This document shows positions 53,165 to 62,192 of a DNA stretch of 64,000 nt, piece by piece. This DNA is from Streptomyces sp. ISL-36. Lineage in GTDB: Bacteria; Actinomycetota; Actinomycetes; Streptomycetales; Streptomycetaceae. The stretch's first letter is position 1, and the number at the start of each line of letters is the position of its first letter. The stretch is from positions 1-64,000 of the forward strand of contig NZ_JAGGOS010000053.1 of NCBI RefSeq assembly GCF_018614205.1, read 5' to 3'. A program made the translations under genes and the position numbers. The notes under the pieces are model-generated. The model was not told the DNA's origin. It worked only from the letters and a program-made list of their open reading frames with translations, and searched no databases.

Positions 53165-53794
53165 CTACGGGGCGATCCCGACCCTGGGAATCGTCGGGGT
53201 GGCCCCCTGAGAACCCTCGTCCCGCAGCAGGGCGGAACCCCGGCCCCTCCTGGTCCCCGAGGAGGACCGGCCCGTCCCCGCGTCCCTCCCGCGGCGCAGC
53301 CGCGCCCGCCCCGCGGGCACCACGAGCAGATGGGCCAGCGCGACCCCGGCGGTGTTCAGGAGGAGCGAGTCCACGTCCACGACCTGGCCGGGCACGGCGG
53401 TCTGCAGGAGTTCCACGGCGAGCGACACCAGCGCCCCGGCCGCGACGGTACGGGCCAGCGACGCCCACGGCGACACGTACAGCCGCCCGTCGGCCATCGG
53501 CAGCAGGACGCCGAGCGGAGCGAGGAGCAGCAGCCCCTCGCCGATCCGCCGGGCCGCCTCGGCCGGGCCGAGCGCCAGATCCGCCTTGATCCCGGCCAGT
53601 GGGGTCAGGTTCGGCGCCGTCACCCAGGCCACGTCGAGTGGGCGGAGCGTCACCCAGGCGACGAGGAGCAGATGCGCGAGGAGGAGGGCGAACCCCGCCA
53701 CGCGGACGACCACGGCGGCACTGCCGCCCGAACCTTGACGCTGCACGCCCCCCAAGACGCGCACCGAGCCGGAATCGGTTCCGCCGCCTTTCAC
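53165..53794 (-). CDS. VanZ-like membrane protein
   Basis: 209 aa with about four helices and the VanZ motif SLAVELLQTAVPGQVVDVDS plus LNTAGVALAHLL. VanZ relatives influence resistance to teicoplanin or lipid-type envelope stress; role here unknown. A disordered basic tail follows. GTG 53794. Confidence 0.85.
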   Translation of the reverse strand: MKGGGTDSGSVRVLGGVQRQGSGGSAAVVVRVAGFALLLAHLLLVAWVTLRPLDVAWVTAPNLTPLAGIKADLALGPAEAARRIGEGLLLLAPLGVLLPMADGRLYVSPWASLARTVAAGALVSLAVELLQTAVPGQVVDVDSLLLNTAGVALAHLLVVPAGRARLRRGRDAGTGRSSSGTRRGRGSALLRDEGSQGATPTIPRVGIAP

Positions 53795-53805
53795 GACAGT
53801 CCGGC

Positions 53806-54444
53806 TCAGGAGGCCGAAGGCTTCGGAGCGGCCTTCGGGGCGGCCTTAGGAGCGGCCTCCGCGGGGACGGCCGCGTCGGGCCGCTGCCTCACCTCGGTGG
53901 TGCACCGGTAGCGGCGGGGCGGATAGCCGCCCGGACCGCCGAGCACCACTGAGTCGTCCCCCGCGCCGACCGAGCTCTCCGCGAAGGTGCAGACGATCTG
54001 CGACAGCGCGGTCGCCGTCAGATCCTCCGGCTGCCTGCTCAGCCGCAGCGTGTCCGCCGGGTCGCCCCCGCGTCCGCCGAGCACGCTCAGCGGGCCCTTG
54101 ACGGCCGTGGAGAAACCGGCCCGCTGCTCGCTCTCCGACGGCTCGCTCTGCAACTGCGCGAGCAGGGCCGACGCGGTCCGCACCGGATCCCCGTTCGCCT
54201 TCTCCTCCTGCAGCGGCGAGCGGCGGTCCACCGCGTCCAACTGCGAACCGCAGACCAGGAACACCCGGACCGCGATCCCCGTCGTCCGGGTGGCGACCTC
54301 CTCGCCGGAGACGTCGCACGGCACCCGCGAAGGGGCCGGTCCCGCGTCCACGGGCACCGATGTCGTCCGGATCCCGCATCCCGAGGCGAGCGCGGCCACC
54401 ACCAGGGCCGCCGCCATCACTCCCGTACGGTGAAGTCGGCTCAA
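53806..54444 (-). CDS. Lipoprotein of the afsQ locus
   Basis: 212 aa. TTG 54444 overlaps the afsQ2 stop (TTGA) and has GGAGGAG just upstream; it gives a proper lipoprotein signal (RLHRTGVMAAALVVAALASG) with lipobox ASGC. The rest has paired Cys and ends in AAPKAAPKAAPK repeats. No known domain. Overlap implies co-translation with the sensor kinase, so it may affect AfsQ2 signalling. Confidence 0.8.
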   Translation of the reverse strand: MSRLHRTGVMAAALVVAALASGCGIRTTSVPVDAGPAPSRVPCDVSGEEVATRTTGIAVRVFLVCGSQLDAVDRRSPLQEEKANGDPVRTASALLAQLQSEPSESEQRAGFSTAVKGPLSVLGGRGGDPADTLRLSRQPEDLTATALSQIVCTFAESSVGAGDDSVVLGGPGGYPPRRYRCTTEVRQRPDAAVPAEAAPKAAPKAAPKPSAS

Positions 54445-55943
54445 CTCTCCTCCACCTCGCCCTGCTCGCCGTCCTCCGTGGCCTCGGCGTCCTGCGGCAG
54501 CCGCAGCACGAACACCGCGCCGTCGCCGTCGGGCGAGTTCGCGGCGGTGATCGAACCGCCGTGGATCAGCGCGTTCTCCATGGCGATCGACAGACCCAGA
54601 CCGCTGCCCTCCGACCGGGGCCGGGACGCGCTCGCCTTGTAGAACCGGTCGAAGACGTGCGGCAGGACCTCCTCCGGGATACCGGGACCGTGGTCGCGCA
54701 CCTCGATCACCAGCTCCTGGCCTTCCGTACGGATGGCCACCCGCACCGGCGAACCGCCGTGCTTGAGCGCGTTGCCGATCAGGTTCGCCAGGATCACGTC
54801 GAGGCGGCGCGGGTCCAGCCGCGCCATGATCCCGCGCTCGGCGTCCAGTTCCACCGCGTCCAGCCAGGCCCGCGCGTCGATGCACGCGGTGACCTGGTCG
54901 GCGACGTCGACGTCGTCGAGGACGAGCCGTGCGGTGCCCGCGTCGAACCGGGTCACCTCCATCAGGTTCTCCACCAGGTCGTTCAGGCGCCGCGTCTCGC
55001 TCACCACGAGCGCCACGGCCGGCGCGATCATCGGGTCGAGGGAGTCCTGCTCGTCCTCCAGGACCTCCGTCACGGCCGTCAGCGCGGTCAGCGGCGTGCG
55101 CAGCTCGTGGGACATGTCGGCGACGAAACGCCGGCTGGACTCCTCCCGCGCGCTCATGTCCGCGACCTTCTTCTGCAGGGACTCGGCGGCGCTGTTGAAC
55201 GTCCGTGACAGTTCGGCCAGTTCGTCGGTGCCGGAGACCCGCAGCCGGGTGTCGAGCTTCCCCTCGCCGAGCTGCCGGGCCGCCTCGCCGAGCCGGTGCA
55301 CCGGCCGCAGGACGGTCGTGGCGGCGGCCTGCGCGAGCAGCGCGGAGCCGACGAGCGCGAGCGCCGTCGCGATCCCCAAGGACCAGGCGAGCGAGTTCAG
55401 ATCAGCGCGCTCGGCCTCCAGTGACTTGAACATGTATCCGGTCGGACCGCCGCCGTCGATCTTCGTCCCGCCGACCAGATACGGCGTCCTGCCGCGTTGC
55501 GTCCGCTGCCAGAACAGGTGGTACGGATGGGCGTTGGTCTCCGTGACGGCCCGCTCGGTCTCCACCTGCTCCTGCAGCGCGCGCGGCACGTCCGCCAGCG
55601 TGAAGGTGTCCGGGTTGGAGGCTCCGATGATCGGCTTGCCCTCGTCCCGCTCCCCGAGCAGCAGCACGCTGTACCCGGCGCTGCCGCTCGCCATCTGCTC
55701 GGCGGTGCGCCGCAGATCCTCCTCGGTGGGGCGCAGCGGCAGGGTCGCGGCCCGGTTCTGCATCTCCTGCCGGAAGTCGCCCAGCGCCCCGTCCTGGGTC
55801 CGGGTGAGGACCGCCTCACGGTTCAGCCAGTACGCGATCCCGGAGGCCGACACGGCGGCGGTGAGCGCGACCAGGGCGAAGACGACGACCAGTCGCAGCC
55901 GCAGGCTGGTGAAGCGCAGCCCGGCGAACATCCCTCTTCTCAC
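54441..55943 (-). CDS. afsQ2: Sensor histidine kinase AfsQ2
   Basis: 500 aa. Helix 1 at about 15-38, extracytoplasmic sensor to about 165, helix 2 (LAWSLGIATALALVGSALLA), HAMP, H-box FVADMSHELRTPLTALTAVT, N-box ANLIGNALKHGG, G-boxes DHGPGIPEEVLPHVF and GSGLGLSIAME. Known in S. coelicolor to pair with AfsQ1 and, in response to nitrogen/glutamate conditions, to affect antibiotic production. GTG 55943 overlaps the afsQ1 stop; ATG 55931 is the alternative. Confidence 0.93.
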   Translation of the reverse strand: MRRGMFAGLRFTSLRLRLVVVFALVALTAAVSASGIAYWLNREAVLTRTQDGALGDFRQEMQNRAATLPLRPTEEDLRRTAEQMASGSAGYSVLLLGERDEGKPIIGASNPDTFTLADVPRALQEQVETERAVTETNAHPYHLFWQRTQRGRTPYLVGGTKIDGGGPTGYMFKSLEAERADLNSLAWSLGIATALALVGSALLAQAAATTVLRPVHRLGEAARQLGEGKLDTRLRVSGTDELAELSRTFNSAAESLQKKVADMSAREESSRRFVADMSHELRTPLTALTAVTEVLEDEQDSLDPMIAPAVALVVSETRRLNDLVENLMEVTRFDAGTARLVLDDVDVADQVTACIDARAWLDAVELDAERGIMARLDPRRLDVILANLIGNALKHGGSPVRVAIRTEGQELVIEVRDHGPGIPEEVLPHVFDRFYKASASRPRSEGSGLGLSIAMENALIHGGSITAANSPDGDGAVFVLRLPQDAEATEDGEQGEVEES

Positions 55944-56617
55944 GCAGGGACGTCCAGCCGGTAGCCGACTCCGCGCACGGTACGGATCAGGGTGGGCGAG
56001 GACGGCACGTCCTCCACCTTGGCGCGCAGCCGCTGGACACAGGCGTCCACCAGACGCGAGTCGCCCAGGTAGTCGTGCTCCCACACCAGGCGCAGCAACT
56101 GCTGACGCGACAGCGCCTGTCCGGGGCGCCGGCTGAGCTCCAGGAGCAGCCGCAGCTCGGTCGGTGTGAGCTGCAGGTCCTCACCGTTCTTCGTCACCGT
56201 CATCGCCGAACGGTCGATGACGAGCGAGCCGAAGGTCGCCGAGTCCGTGGACTCCCGCTCGCCGCGCCGCAGCACGGCCCGGATCCGCGCGTCGAGGACC
56301 CGCCCCTGGACGGGCTTGACCACGTAGTCGTCCGCCCCCGACTCCAGGCCGACGACCACGTCGATGTCGTCGCTGCGCGCGGTCAGCAGGATGATCGGCA
56401 GCTGGTCGGTGCGCCGGATGCGCCGGCACACCTCGAAGCCGTCGATCCCGGGCAGCATCACGTCCAGCACGACCAGGTCGGGGCGCTGCTCGCGGAGCAG
56501 CTGCAGGCCGTCCTCGCCCGTCGCCGCGGTGGCCACTCGGTGGCCCTGGCGAGACAGGGAGAGCTCGAGGGCCGTGCGGATGGCGTCGTCGTCCTCGATC
56601 AGCAACAGGAAAGGCAC
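55940..56617 (-). CDS. afsQ1: Response regulator AfsQ1
   Basis: 225 aa OmpR-type regulator. Receiver: LLLIEDDDAIRTALELSLSR, VVLDVMLPGIDGFEVCRRIR (Asp phosphorylation site), KPVQGRVL. Winged helix: LTPTELRLLLELSRRPGQAL ... RLVDACVQRLRAKVED. Sequence closely matches my memory of S. coelicolor AfsQ1. GTG 56617 gives the known N-terminus. It binds GTnAC-N6-GTnAC boxes; one lies upstream. Confidence 0.95.
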   Translation of the reverse strand: MPFLLLIEDDDAIRTALELSLSRQGHRVATAATGEDGLQLLREQRPDLVVLDVMLPGIDGFEVCRRIRRTDQLPIILLTARSDDIDVVVGLESGADDYVVKPVQGRVLDARIRAVLRRGERESTDSATFGSLVIDRSAMTVTKNGEDLQLTPTELRLLLELSRRPGQALSRQQLLRLVWEHDYLGDSRLVDACVQRLRAKVEDVPSSPTLIRTVRGVGYRLDVPA

Positions 56618-56675
56618 GGCGCCATTCTGTCCCATGCGGCCACCGGAGATCGACTGGACGGCCGCACCCGCCCCT

Positions 56676-56691
56676 GTGACACGGCTGTGAC
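56676..56691. promoter_or_regulatory. AfsQ1 binding box
   Basis: GTGAC-ACGGCT-GTGAC (56676-56691), an exact fit to the published AfsQ1 direct-repeat consensus, between afsQ1 and sigQ. Confidence 0.85.
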
Positions 56692-56776
56692 AGTCGGCGG
56701 ACACCGCGATGAAGTGGGCGGGGCAAGCTTCTTGGCACACGGACCGAAGCAGACTCCAACCGACGGGGGGCGCGAG

Positions 56777-57514
56777 ATGAACGCACTGCACAGCACCAAC
56801 TCGAGCGCAGTAGTCACGCGTCTCCACGACGTCGTACGGAGCGCGGAGAAGTCCGGCGCGGTGAACGGGCGGGGGTGCGTTCGCAGCGTCGGGCGTCAGC
56901 ACAAGGCGCCGTACATGGTCGCTGTGGCTGACGGGGGAGCGGCGTACGGGGAGGTCACGGGGGAGCGGCAGTCGCGGCCGGAGACGGGGGACGCCGAAGC
57001 GGCGTTCACCGCCTACGTCCAGGAGCGCCGCGCCTCCCTGTACGCCACCGCCTACCACCTCACCGGCGACCGCTTCGAGGCCGAGGACCTGCTCCAGAGC
57101 GCGCTGTTCTCGACGTACCGCGCCTGGGACAGGATCAGCGACAAGGCAGCGGTCGGCGGCTACCTGCGCCGCACCATGACGAACCTGCACATCAGCGCCT
57201 GGCGCCGGCGGAAGCTCAACGAGTACCCGACGGAGGAACTGCCGGAGACGGCGGGCGACACGGACGCGATGCGCGGGACCGAGCTGCGGGCCGTGCTGTG
57301 GCAGGCGCTGGCCCGCCTGCCCGAGCTCCAGCGCACGATGCTGGTGCTGCGCTACTACGAGGGCCGTACGGATCCGGAGATCGCGGAGATCCTGGACATC
57401 AGTGTCGGCACGGTGAAGTCGAGCATCTGGCGCTCCCTGCGCCGGATGCGTGAGGACGATGTCCTGAGCTTCGGCCGTGACGAGGAGGAGTCCTTCGGCG
57501 AGCTGGTGGCCTGA
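56777..57514 (+). CDS. sigQ: ECF-type sigma factor SigQ
   Basis: 245 aa SigE-like sigma factor. Region 2: FTAYVQERRASLYATAYHLT, EAEDLLQSALFSTYRAWDRI; region 4: LPELQRTMLVLRYYEGRTDP, SVGTVKSSIWRSLRRMRED. The first 75 residues are an extension of low conservation. Divergent from afsQ1 as in S. coelicolor, where sigQ is a direct AfsQ1 target. ATG 56777 follows GGGGGGCG. Confidence 0.93.
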   Translation: MNALHSTNSSAVVTRLHDVVRSAEKSGAVNGRGCVRSVGRQHKAPYMVAVADGGAAYGEVTGERQSRPETGDAEAAFTAYVQERRASLYATAYHLTGDRFEAEDLLQSALFSTYRAWDRISDKAAVGGYLRRTMTNLHISAWRRRKLNEYPTEELPETAGDTDAMRGTELRAVLWQALARLPELQRTMLVLRYYEGRTDPEIAEILDISVGTVKSSIWRSLRRMREDDVLSFGRDEEESFGELVA

Positions 57515-57572
57515 AGGTACGGGGGAAAGCACGGGGGACGTACGGGGTTACGGGGGAACAGGCGCGGGTCGG

Positions 57573-57591
57573 ACAAGCCGGGGGGGCTTGT
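57573..57591. terminator. Hairpin between sigQ and the kinase gene
   Basis: ACAAGCC (57573-57579), G5 loop, GGCTTGT (57585-57591). Confidence 0.6.
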
Positions 57592-57612
57592 ACGGCCCGC
57601 GTTTGGCGTCCG

Positions 57613-58245
57613 TCAGGAACGGACCGCCGGGGCGCGATGGCGGCCCGCCGCCGCGGCGGCGAGGCGGCCCAGGGCCTCGTCCTTGGCGCAGGGGTGGGCG
57701 CCGAGGGACGCGTGGCGGGCGACGATGGAGCGCTCGGCGCGCATCAGGCGCCAGCCGCGGCGGAGCAGGAACGGGACCGACTTGCGGCCCTCCCGCAGAT
57801 CGCGCAGGAGCCGGCGGCGGAACGTCGTCGAGGGGCGGCCCCGCAGGCACAGCGCGTCGGCGAGCACGCCGAGCTCCTGGCAGCGCTCCACGATGTCCGC
57901 GGCGAAGATGCCCTCCGCGACGAACAGCGGCGTCCGCTCGATGTCCAGCCGCTCGCGGCCGACGCGCGCGCTGGTGGCGATGTCGTACACGGGGACGTCC
58001 GTCCGGCCCGTGCGGCACAGTTCGACGATCGCCGCGACGGCGGCGTCGGCGTCCCAGGACAGCGGCGAGTCCCAGTCGATGTCGGCGCTGCCCGCCACCA
58101 GCGGGAGCGTCGGGTCGTCGCTCTCCTTGTAGAAGTCGTCGAGCCGCAGGACCGGGAGGCCGGTGATGGCGGCGAGGGACGACTTGCCGGAGCCGGAGGG
58201 GCCCGCGAGCAGGACGACACGTGTCGGGATCGGTTGGGAACTCAC
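57613..58245 (-). CDS. Uridine kinase-like P-loop kinase
   Basis: 210 aa. Walker A LLAGPSGSGKSSLAA at about 13-25, DDFYKE and DIDWDSPLSWD typical of uridine/pantothenate-like kinases, and EGIFAADIVERC. Called uridine kinase in most streptomycetes and would fit nucleoside salvage, but it has no CTACGCGCGTAG site upstream. GTG 58245. Confidence 0.85.
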   Translation of the reverse strand: MSSQPIPTRVVLLAGPSGSGKSSLAAITGLPVLRLDDFYKESDDPTLPLVAGSADIDWDSPLSWDADAAVAAIVELCRTGRTDVPVYDIATSARVGRERLDIERTPLFVAEGIFAADIVERCQELGVLADALCLRGRPSTTFRRRLLRDLREGRKSVPFLLRRGWRLMRAERSIVARHASLGAHPCAKDEALGRLAAAAAGRHRAPAVRS

Positions 58246-58364
58246 GGGACACCAGTGTGAAGCATTCCCCCGTGCAGGGGACCCCGGGGGAAGGGGTTGG
58301 TATCGAGCGTCACACCTCAACTACGCTCGGTGCCGCCCCCGTCACCGAAGGTCGAAGGACTCCC

Positions 58365-58781
58365 ATGGCGCGTCACGCACAACCCAGGACCCCCCGCCGC
58401 AGCGCGCTGCTGAAGGCCGGGCTGACCGCGACGGCGGCGGGGGCCGCGGTGTTCGGCCTGGGCTCCGCGGCGGCCCCGGCGGCCCCGGCGGTCCCGGCAC
58501 CGCTGCCTGCGCCGGTGAGCACGCTCGCCGGCAGCGACGCGGTCGAGGCCGGACAGGGCCTGGTCGACGGCGCCGGTCACAGCGTGGGCCCGCTGACGCG
58601 ACTCCACCTCGACCCGCCGGCGGACACCGGGGTCGGCCCGCTCGACAAGGGCATGGACAGCCGGGTTGCCGAGGGCCAGCAGGTGGGCGCGGACCTGGTG
58701 AAGGACCACGCCACGAAGGGCGGGATCCTGGCCGATCTGCCCATGGCCGGTCCGCTGTCGCAGGGCCTTCTTCCTGCCTAG
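58365..58781 (+). CDS. Small secreted protein, Tat/Sec signal
   Basis: 138 aa. Begins with an RR-rich n-region (RTPRRSALLKAGLTATAAGA), hydrophobic core and AAPAAPA cleavage region, then an acidic Gly-rich mature part without Cys (LAGSDAVEAGQGLVDGAGHS). Function unknown; comparable with the protein at 52449. ATG 58365. Confidence 0.75.
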   Translation: MARHAQPRTPRRSALLKAGLTATAAGAAVFGLGSAAAPAAPAVPAPLPAPVSTLAGSDAVEAGQGLVDGAGHSVGPLTRLHLDPPADTGVGPLDKGMDSRVAEGQQVGADLVKDHATKGGILADLPMAGPLSQGLLPA

Positions 58782-58841
58782 GGGTCTCTTGCCCGATCCG
58801 CGAGACACCCCCTGGCCGGGCTGTGGAACGCGGCCGAGACG

Positions 58842-58876
58842 GCGACGGCCCCCGGTTCCTCCCCGGGGGCCGTCGC
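58842..58876. terminator. 14-bp-stem bidirectional terminator
   Basis: GCGACGGCCCCCGG (58842-58855) / CCGGGGGCCGTCGC (58863-58876), 7-nt loop. Confidence 0.9.
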
Positions 58877-58894
58877 TCTGATGGCTCGTAGGGG

Positions 58895-59779
58895 CTAGTA
58901 CGCCGAGCCGGACGCGCCCAGCGAACCCGTCGGGTGCCAGACCGTCTTGGTCTCCAGGAAGGCCGTCAGGCGGTCCGTGCCGGGGGACTCCGCGAAGTCC
59001 TCCGCGCGGGGGCGCAGGACACGCTTGAGGTTGTCCGCCGCCGCGATCTCCAGCTCGCGCGCGAGATCCGTGTCCGCGCCCGTCAGGTCGATCGCGTTGA
59101 CGTCCTGGTGGGCCGCGAGGTGCGGGCCCATCTCCGACGCCTTGCCGGACAGGATGTTGACGACACCGCCCGGCAGGTCGGAGGTGGCGAGCACCTCGCC
59201 CAGGGACAGGGCGGGCAGCGGCGCCTTCTCGCTCGCGATCACCACGGCCGTGTTGCCCGTCGCGATCACCGGGGCGATCACCGACACCAGGCCGAGGAAC
59301 GACGACTCCTGGGGCGCCACGACCGTCACGACACCGGTCGGTTCCGGGGTGGAGAGGTTGAAGAACGGGCCCGCGACCGGGTTCGCGCCACCCACGATCT
59401 GGGCGATCTTGTCCGTCCAGCCGGCGTACCAGACCCAGCGGTCGATCGCCGCGTCCACGACCACCGCGGCCTTGGACTTCGACAGGCCCTCCGCCTCCGC
59501 CACCTCGGCGACGAACTGGTCCCGGCGGCCCTCCAGCATCTCCGCGACGCGGTAGAGGATCTGGCCCCGGTTGTACGCCGTCGCGCCCGACCAGCCGCCG
59601 AACGCCTTGCGCGCGGCGACGACCGCGTCACGGGCGTCCTTGCGGGAGGAGAGCGGCGCGTTCGCCAGCCACTTGCCCTTGGAGTCGGTCACTTCGTACA
59701 CCCGGCCGCTTTCGGAACGCGGGAACTTCCCGCCCACGTACAGCTTGTAGGTCTTGAAGACCGAGAGTCGATCAGACAT
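58895..59779 (-). CDS. Short aldehyde dehydrogenase-like protein without catalytic Cys
   Basis: 294 aa, homologous to the N-terminal two thirds of aldehyde dehydrogenases (YKLYVGGKFPRSESGRVYEV; ATAYNRGQILYRVAEMLEGR; GVVTVVAPQESSFLGLVSVI; LPGGVVNILSG). The family Glu motif (LELGGK) is replaced and the protein ends before the FxxxGQxCxA active site, so there is no nucleophile. It overlaps the full-length ALDH by 8 bp. A partner or regulatory subunit, or a degenerate copy, is possible. Confidence 0.85.
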   Translation of the reverse strand: MSDRLSVFKTYKLYVGGKFPRSESGRVYEVTDSKGKWLANAPLSSRKDARDAVVAARKAFGGWSGATAYNRGQILYRVAEMLEGRRDQFVAEVAEAEGLSKSKAAVVVDAAIDRWVWYAGWTDKIAQIVGGANPVAGPFFNLSTPEPTGVVTVVAPQESSFLGLVSVIAPVIATGNTAVVIASEKAPLPALSLGEVLATSDLPGGVVNILSGKASEMGPHLAAHQDVNAIDLTGADTDLARELEIAAADNLKRVLRPRAEDFAESPGTDRLTAFLETKTVWHPTGSLGASGSAY

Positions 59780-61208
59780 CGAGGTAAGCCTCCAGGCCGT
59801 GGCGACCGCCCTCGCGGCCGAAGCCCGACTCCTTGTAACCGCCGAAGGGCGAGGTCGGGTCGAACTTGTTGAACGTGTTGGCCCAGACGACACCCGCCCG
59901 GAGCTTGTTGGCCACGGCCAGGATCCGCGAGCCCTTCTCCGTCCAGATGCCCGCCGACAGGCCGTACTGGCTGTTGTTGGCCTTGGCGACCGCCTCGTCC
60001 GGGGTACGGAAGGTCAGCACGGACAGGACCGGGCCGAAGATCTCGTCGCGGGCGATGGTGTGCGCCTGGGTGACGTTGGTGAAGAGCGTCGGCGCGAACC
60101 AGTAGCCGGCCGAGGGCAGCTCGCACGCCGGGGACCAGCGCTCGGCGCCCTCCGCCTCGCCCTTGTCCACCAGTGCGGTGATACGGGAGAGCTGCTCGGC
60201 CGAGTTGATGGCGCCGATGTCGGTGTTCTTGTCCAGCGGGTCGCCGAGGCGGAGGGTCGAGAGCCTCCGCTTCAGGCTGTCGAGCAGCTCGTCCTGGATC
60301 GACTCCTGGACCAGCAGGCGGGAGCCCGCGCAGCAGACCTGGCCCTGGTTGAAGAAGATGCCGGTGACGATGCCCTCGACGGCCTGGTCGATGGGCGCGT
60401 CGTCGAAGACGATGTTGGCGCCCTTGCCGCCCAGTTCGAGGGTGAGCTTCTTGTCCGTGCCGGCGACCGAGCGCGCGATGGACTTGCCGACGGCGGTGGA
60501 GCCGGTGAAGGCCACCTTGTTGACGTCCGGGTGCTCGACGAGCGCGGCGCCGGTGTCCCCGTAACCGGGGAGGATGTTGACGACACCCCTGGGCAGCCCG
60601 GCCTGGCGGCAGATGTCCGCGAAGAACAGGGCGGAGAGCGGGGTGGTCTCGGCGGGCTTCAGGACGACCGTGTTGCCGGTCGCGAGCGCCGGGGCGATCT
60701 TCCACGCCAGCATCAGCAGCGGGAAGTTCCACGGGATGACCTGGCCGGCCACGCCCAGCGGGCGCGGGTTCGCGCCGTAGCCGGCGTGGTCGAGCTTGTC
60801 GGCCCAGCCCGCGTAGTAGAAGAAGTGCGCGGCGACCAGGGGGAGGTCCGCGTCGCGGGTCTCCTTGATCGGCTTGCCGTTGTCCAGGGTCTCCAGGACG
60901 GCCAGCTCGCGGCTGCGCTCCTGGATGATCCGGGCGATGCGGAAGAGGTACTTGGCGCGCTCGGAACCGGGCAGCGCCGACCACTTCTCGAACGCCTTCC
61001 GCGCCGCCTTCACCGCGCGGTCGACGTCCTCGGCGCCGGCCTGGGCGACCTCGGCGAGGACTTCCTCGGTGGCGGGGGAGACGGTCTTGAAGACCTTGCC
61101 GTCGGCCGCCTCGACGAACTCGCCGTCGATGAACAGGCCGTACGACGGGGCGATGTCGACGACGGACCGCGACTCGGGCGCGGGAGCGTACTCGAATGCA
61201 GATGCCAT
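59772..61208 (-). CDS. Aldehyde dehydrogenase
   Basis: 478 aa NAD(P)-dependent ALDH. GQVIPWNFPLLMLAWKIAPA, FTGSTAVGKSIARSVAG, LTLELGGKGANIVFDDAPID (catalytic Glu) and FFNQGQVCCAGSRLLVQ (catalytic Cys), EIFGPVLSVLTF. Located 5 bp after deoC, it probably oxidises the acetaldehyde released by DeoC to acetate; that role is inferred from position. ATG 61208. Confidence 0.95.
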   Translation of the reverse strand: MASAFEYAPAPESRSVVDIAPSYGLFIDGEFVEAADGKVFKTVSPATEEVLAEVAQAGAEDVDRAVKAARKAFEKWSALPGSERAKYLFRIARIIQERSRELAVLETLDNGKPIKETRDADLPLVAAHFFYYAGWADKLDHAGYGANPRPLGVAGQVIPWNFPLLMLAWKIAPALATGNTVVLKPAETTPLSALFFADICRQAGLPRGVVNILPGYGDTGAALVEHPDVNKVAFTGSTAVGKSIARSVAGTDKKLTLELGGKGANIVFDDAPIDQAVEGIVTGIFFNQGQVCCAGSRLLVQESIQDELLDSLKRRLSTLRLGDPLDKNTDIGAINSAEQLSRITALVDKGEAEGAERWSPACELPSAGYWFAPTLFTNVTQAHTIARDEIFGPVLSVLTFRTPDEAVAKANNSQYGLSAGIWTEKGSRILAVANKLRAGVVWANTFNKFDPTSPFGGYKESGFGREGGRHGLEAYLDV

Positions 61209-61213
61209 GATGA

Positions 61214-62173
61214 TCAGTCCACCGTCACGTAATCGGGGCCGGAGTAACGGCCGGTCGCCAGCTTCTGACGCTGCATCAGCAGGTCGTTGAGCAGGCTGGA
61301 GGCACCGAAGCGGAACCAGTGGTTGTCCAGCCAGTCCTCGCCGACGGTCTCGTTGACCAGGACCAGGAACTTGATGGCTTCCTTGGTGTTGCGGATGCCG
61401 CCGGCCGGCTTCACGCCGATCTGGACACCGGTCTGCGCGCGGAAGTCGCGCACGGCCTCCAGCATCAGCAGCGTGTTGGCCGGGGTGGCGTTGACCGCGA
61501 CCTTGCCGGTCGAGGTCTTGATGAAGTCCGCGCCGGCCATCATGCCGAGCCAGGAGGCGCGGCGGATGTTGTCGTACGTGGAGAGCTCGCCGGTCTCGAA
61601 GATGACCTTGAGGCGGGCCCTGTCGCCGCACTCCGCCTTGACCGCGGAGATCTGCTCGAAGACCTCCAGGTAGTGGCCGGCGAGGAAGGCGCCACGGTCG
61701 ATGACCATGTCGATCTCGTCGGCGCCGGCGGCGATCGCGTCACGGGTGTCCGCGAGCTTCACGGGGAGCGCGGCGCGCCCGGCCGGGAAGGCGGTGGCGA
61801 CGGAGGCGACCTTGACGTCGGAGCCCGCGACGGCGGCCTTGGCGGTGGCCACCATGTCGGGGTAGACGCAGACCGCGGCGGTCGTCGGGGTCGTACGGTC
61901 GGTCGGATCGGGGTTGACGGCCTTGGCGGCGAGCGCCCGGACCTTGCCCGGGGTGTCCGCTCCCTCGAGCGTCGTCAGGTCGATCATGGAGATGGCCAGG
62001 TCGATGGCGTACGCCTTGGCCGTGGTCTTGATCGAGCGGGTGCCGAGGGACGCGGCGCGTGCTTCCAGGCCCACGGCGTCGACGCCGGGCAGCCCGTGGA
62101 GGAAGCGGCGCAGCGCACCGTCGGACGCGGTCACGTCGGCGAATGCAGGTGCTGCGGATGCAGTGGTGGGCAT
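61214..62173 (-). CDS. deoC: Deoxyribose-phosphate aldolase
   Basis: 319 aa class I aldolase. AAVCVYPDMVATAKAAVAGS, VASVATAFPAGRAALPVKLA, EIDMVIDRGAFLAGHYLEVF, LKVIFETGELSTYDNIRRAS, FIKTSTGKVAVNATP (Schiff-base Lys) and VGVKPAGGIRNTKEAI-type region. It splits 2-deoxyribose-5-phosphate into glyceraldehyde-3-phosphate and acetaldehyde. ATG 62173; the regulon operator lies 20 bp upstream. First gene of deoC-ALDH-ALDH. Confidence 0.96.
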   Translation of the reverse strand: MPTTASAAPAFADVTASDGALRRFLHGLPGVDAVGLEARAASLGTRSIKTTAKAYAIDLAISMIDLTTLEGADTPGKVRALAAKAVNPDPTDRTTPTTAAVCVYPDMVATAKAAVAGSDVKVASVATAFPAGRAALPVKLADTRDAIAAGADEIDMVIDRGAFLAGHYLEVFEQISAVKAECGDRARLKVIFETGELSTYDNIRRASWLGMMAGADFIKTSTGKVAVNATPANTLLMLEAVRDFRAQTGVQIGVKPAGGIRNTKEAIKFLVLVNETVGEDWLDNHWFRFGASSLLNDLLMQRQKLATGRYSGPDYVTVD

Positions 62174-62192
62174 GGTCACCAGTCGAGCATAT

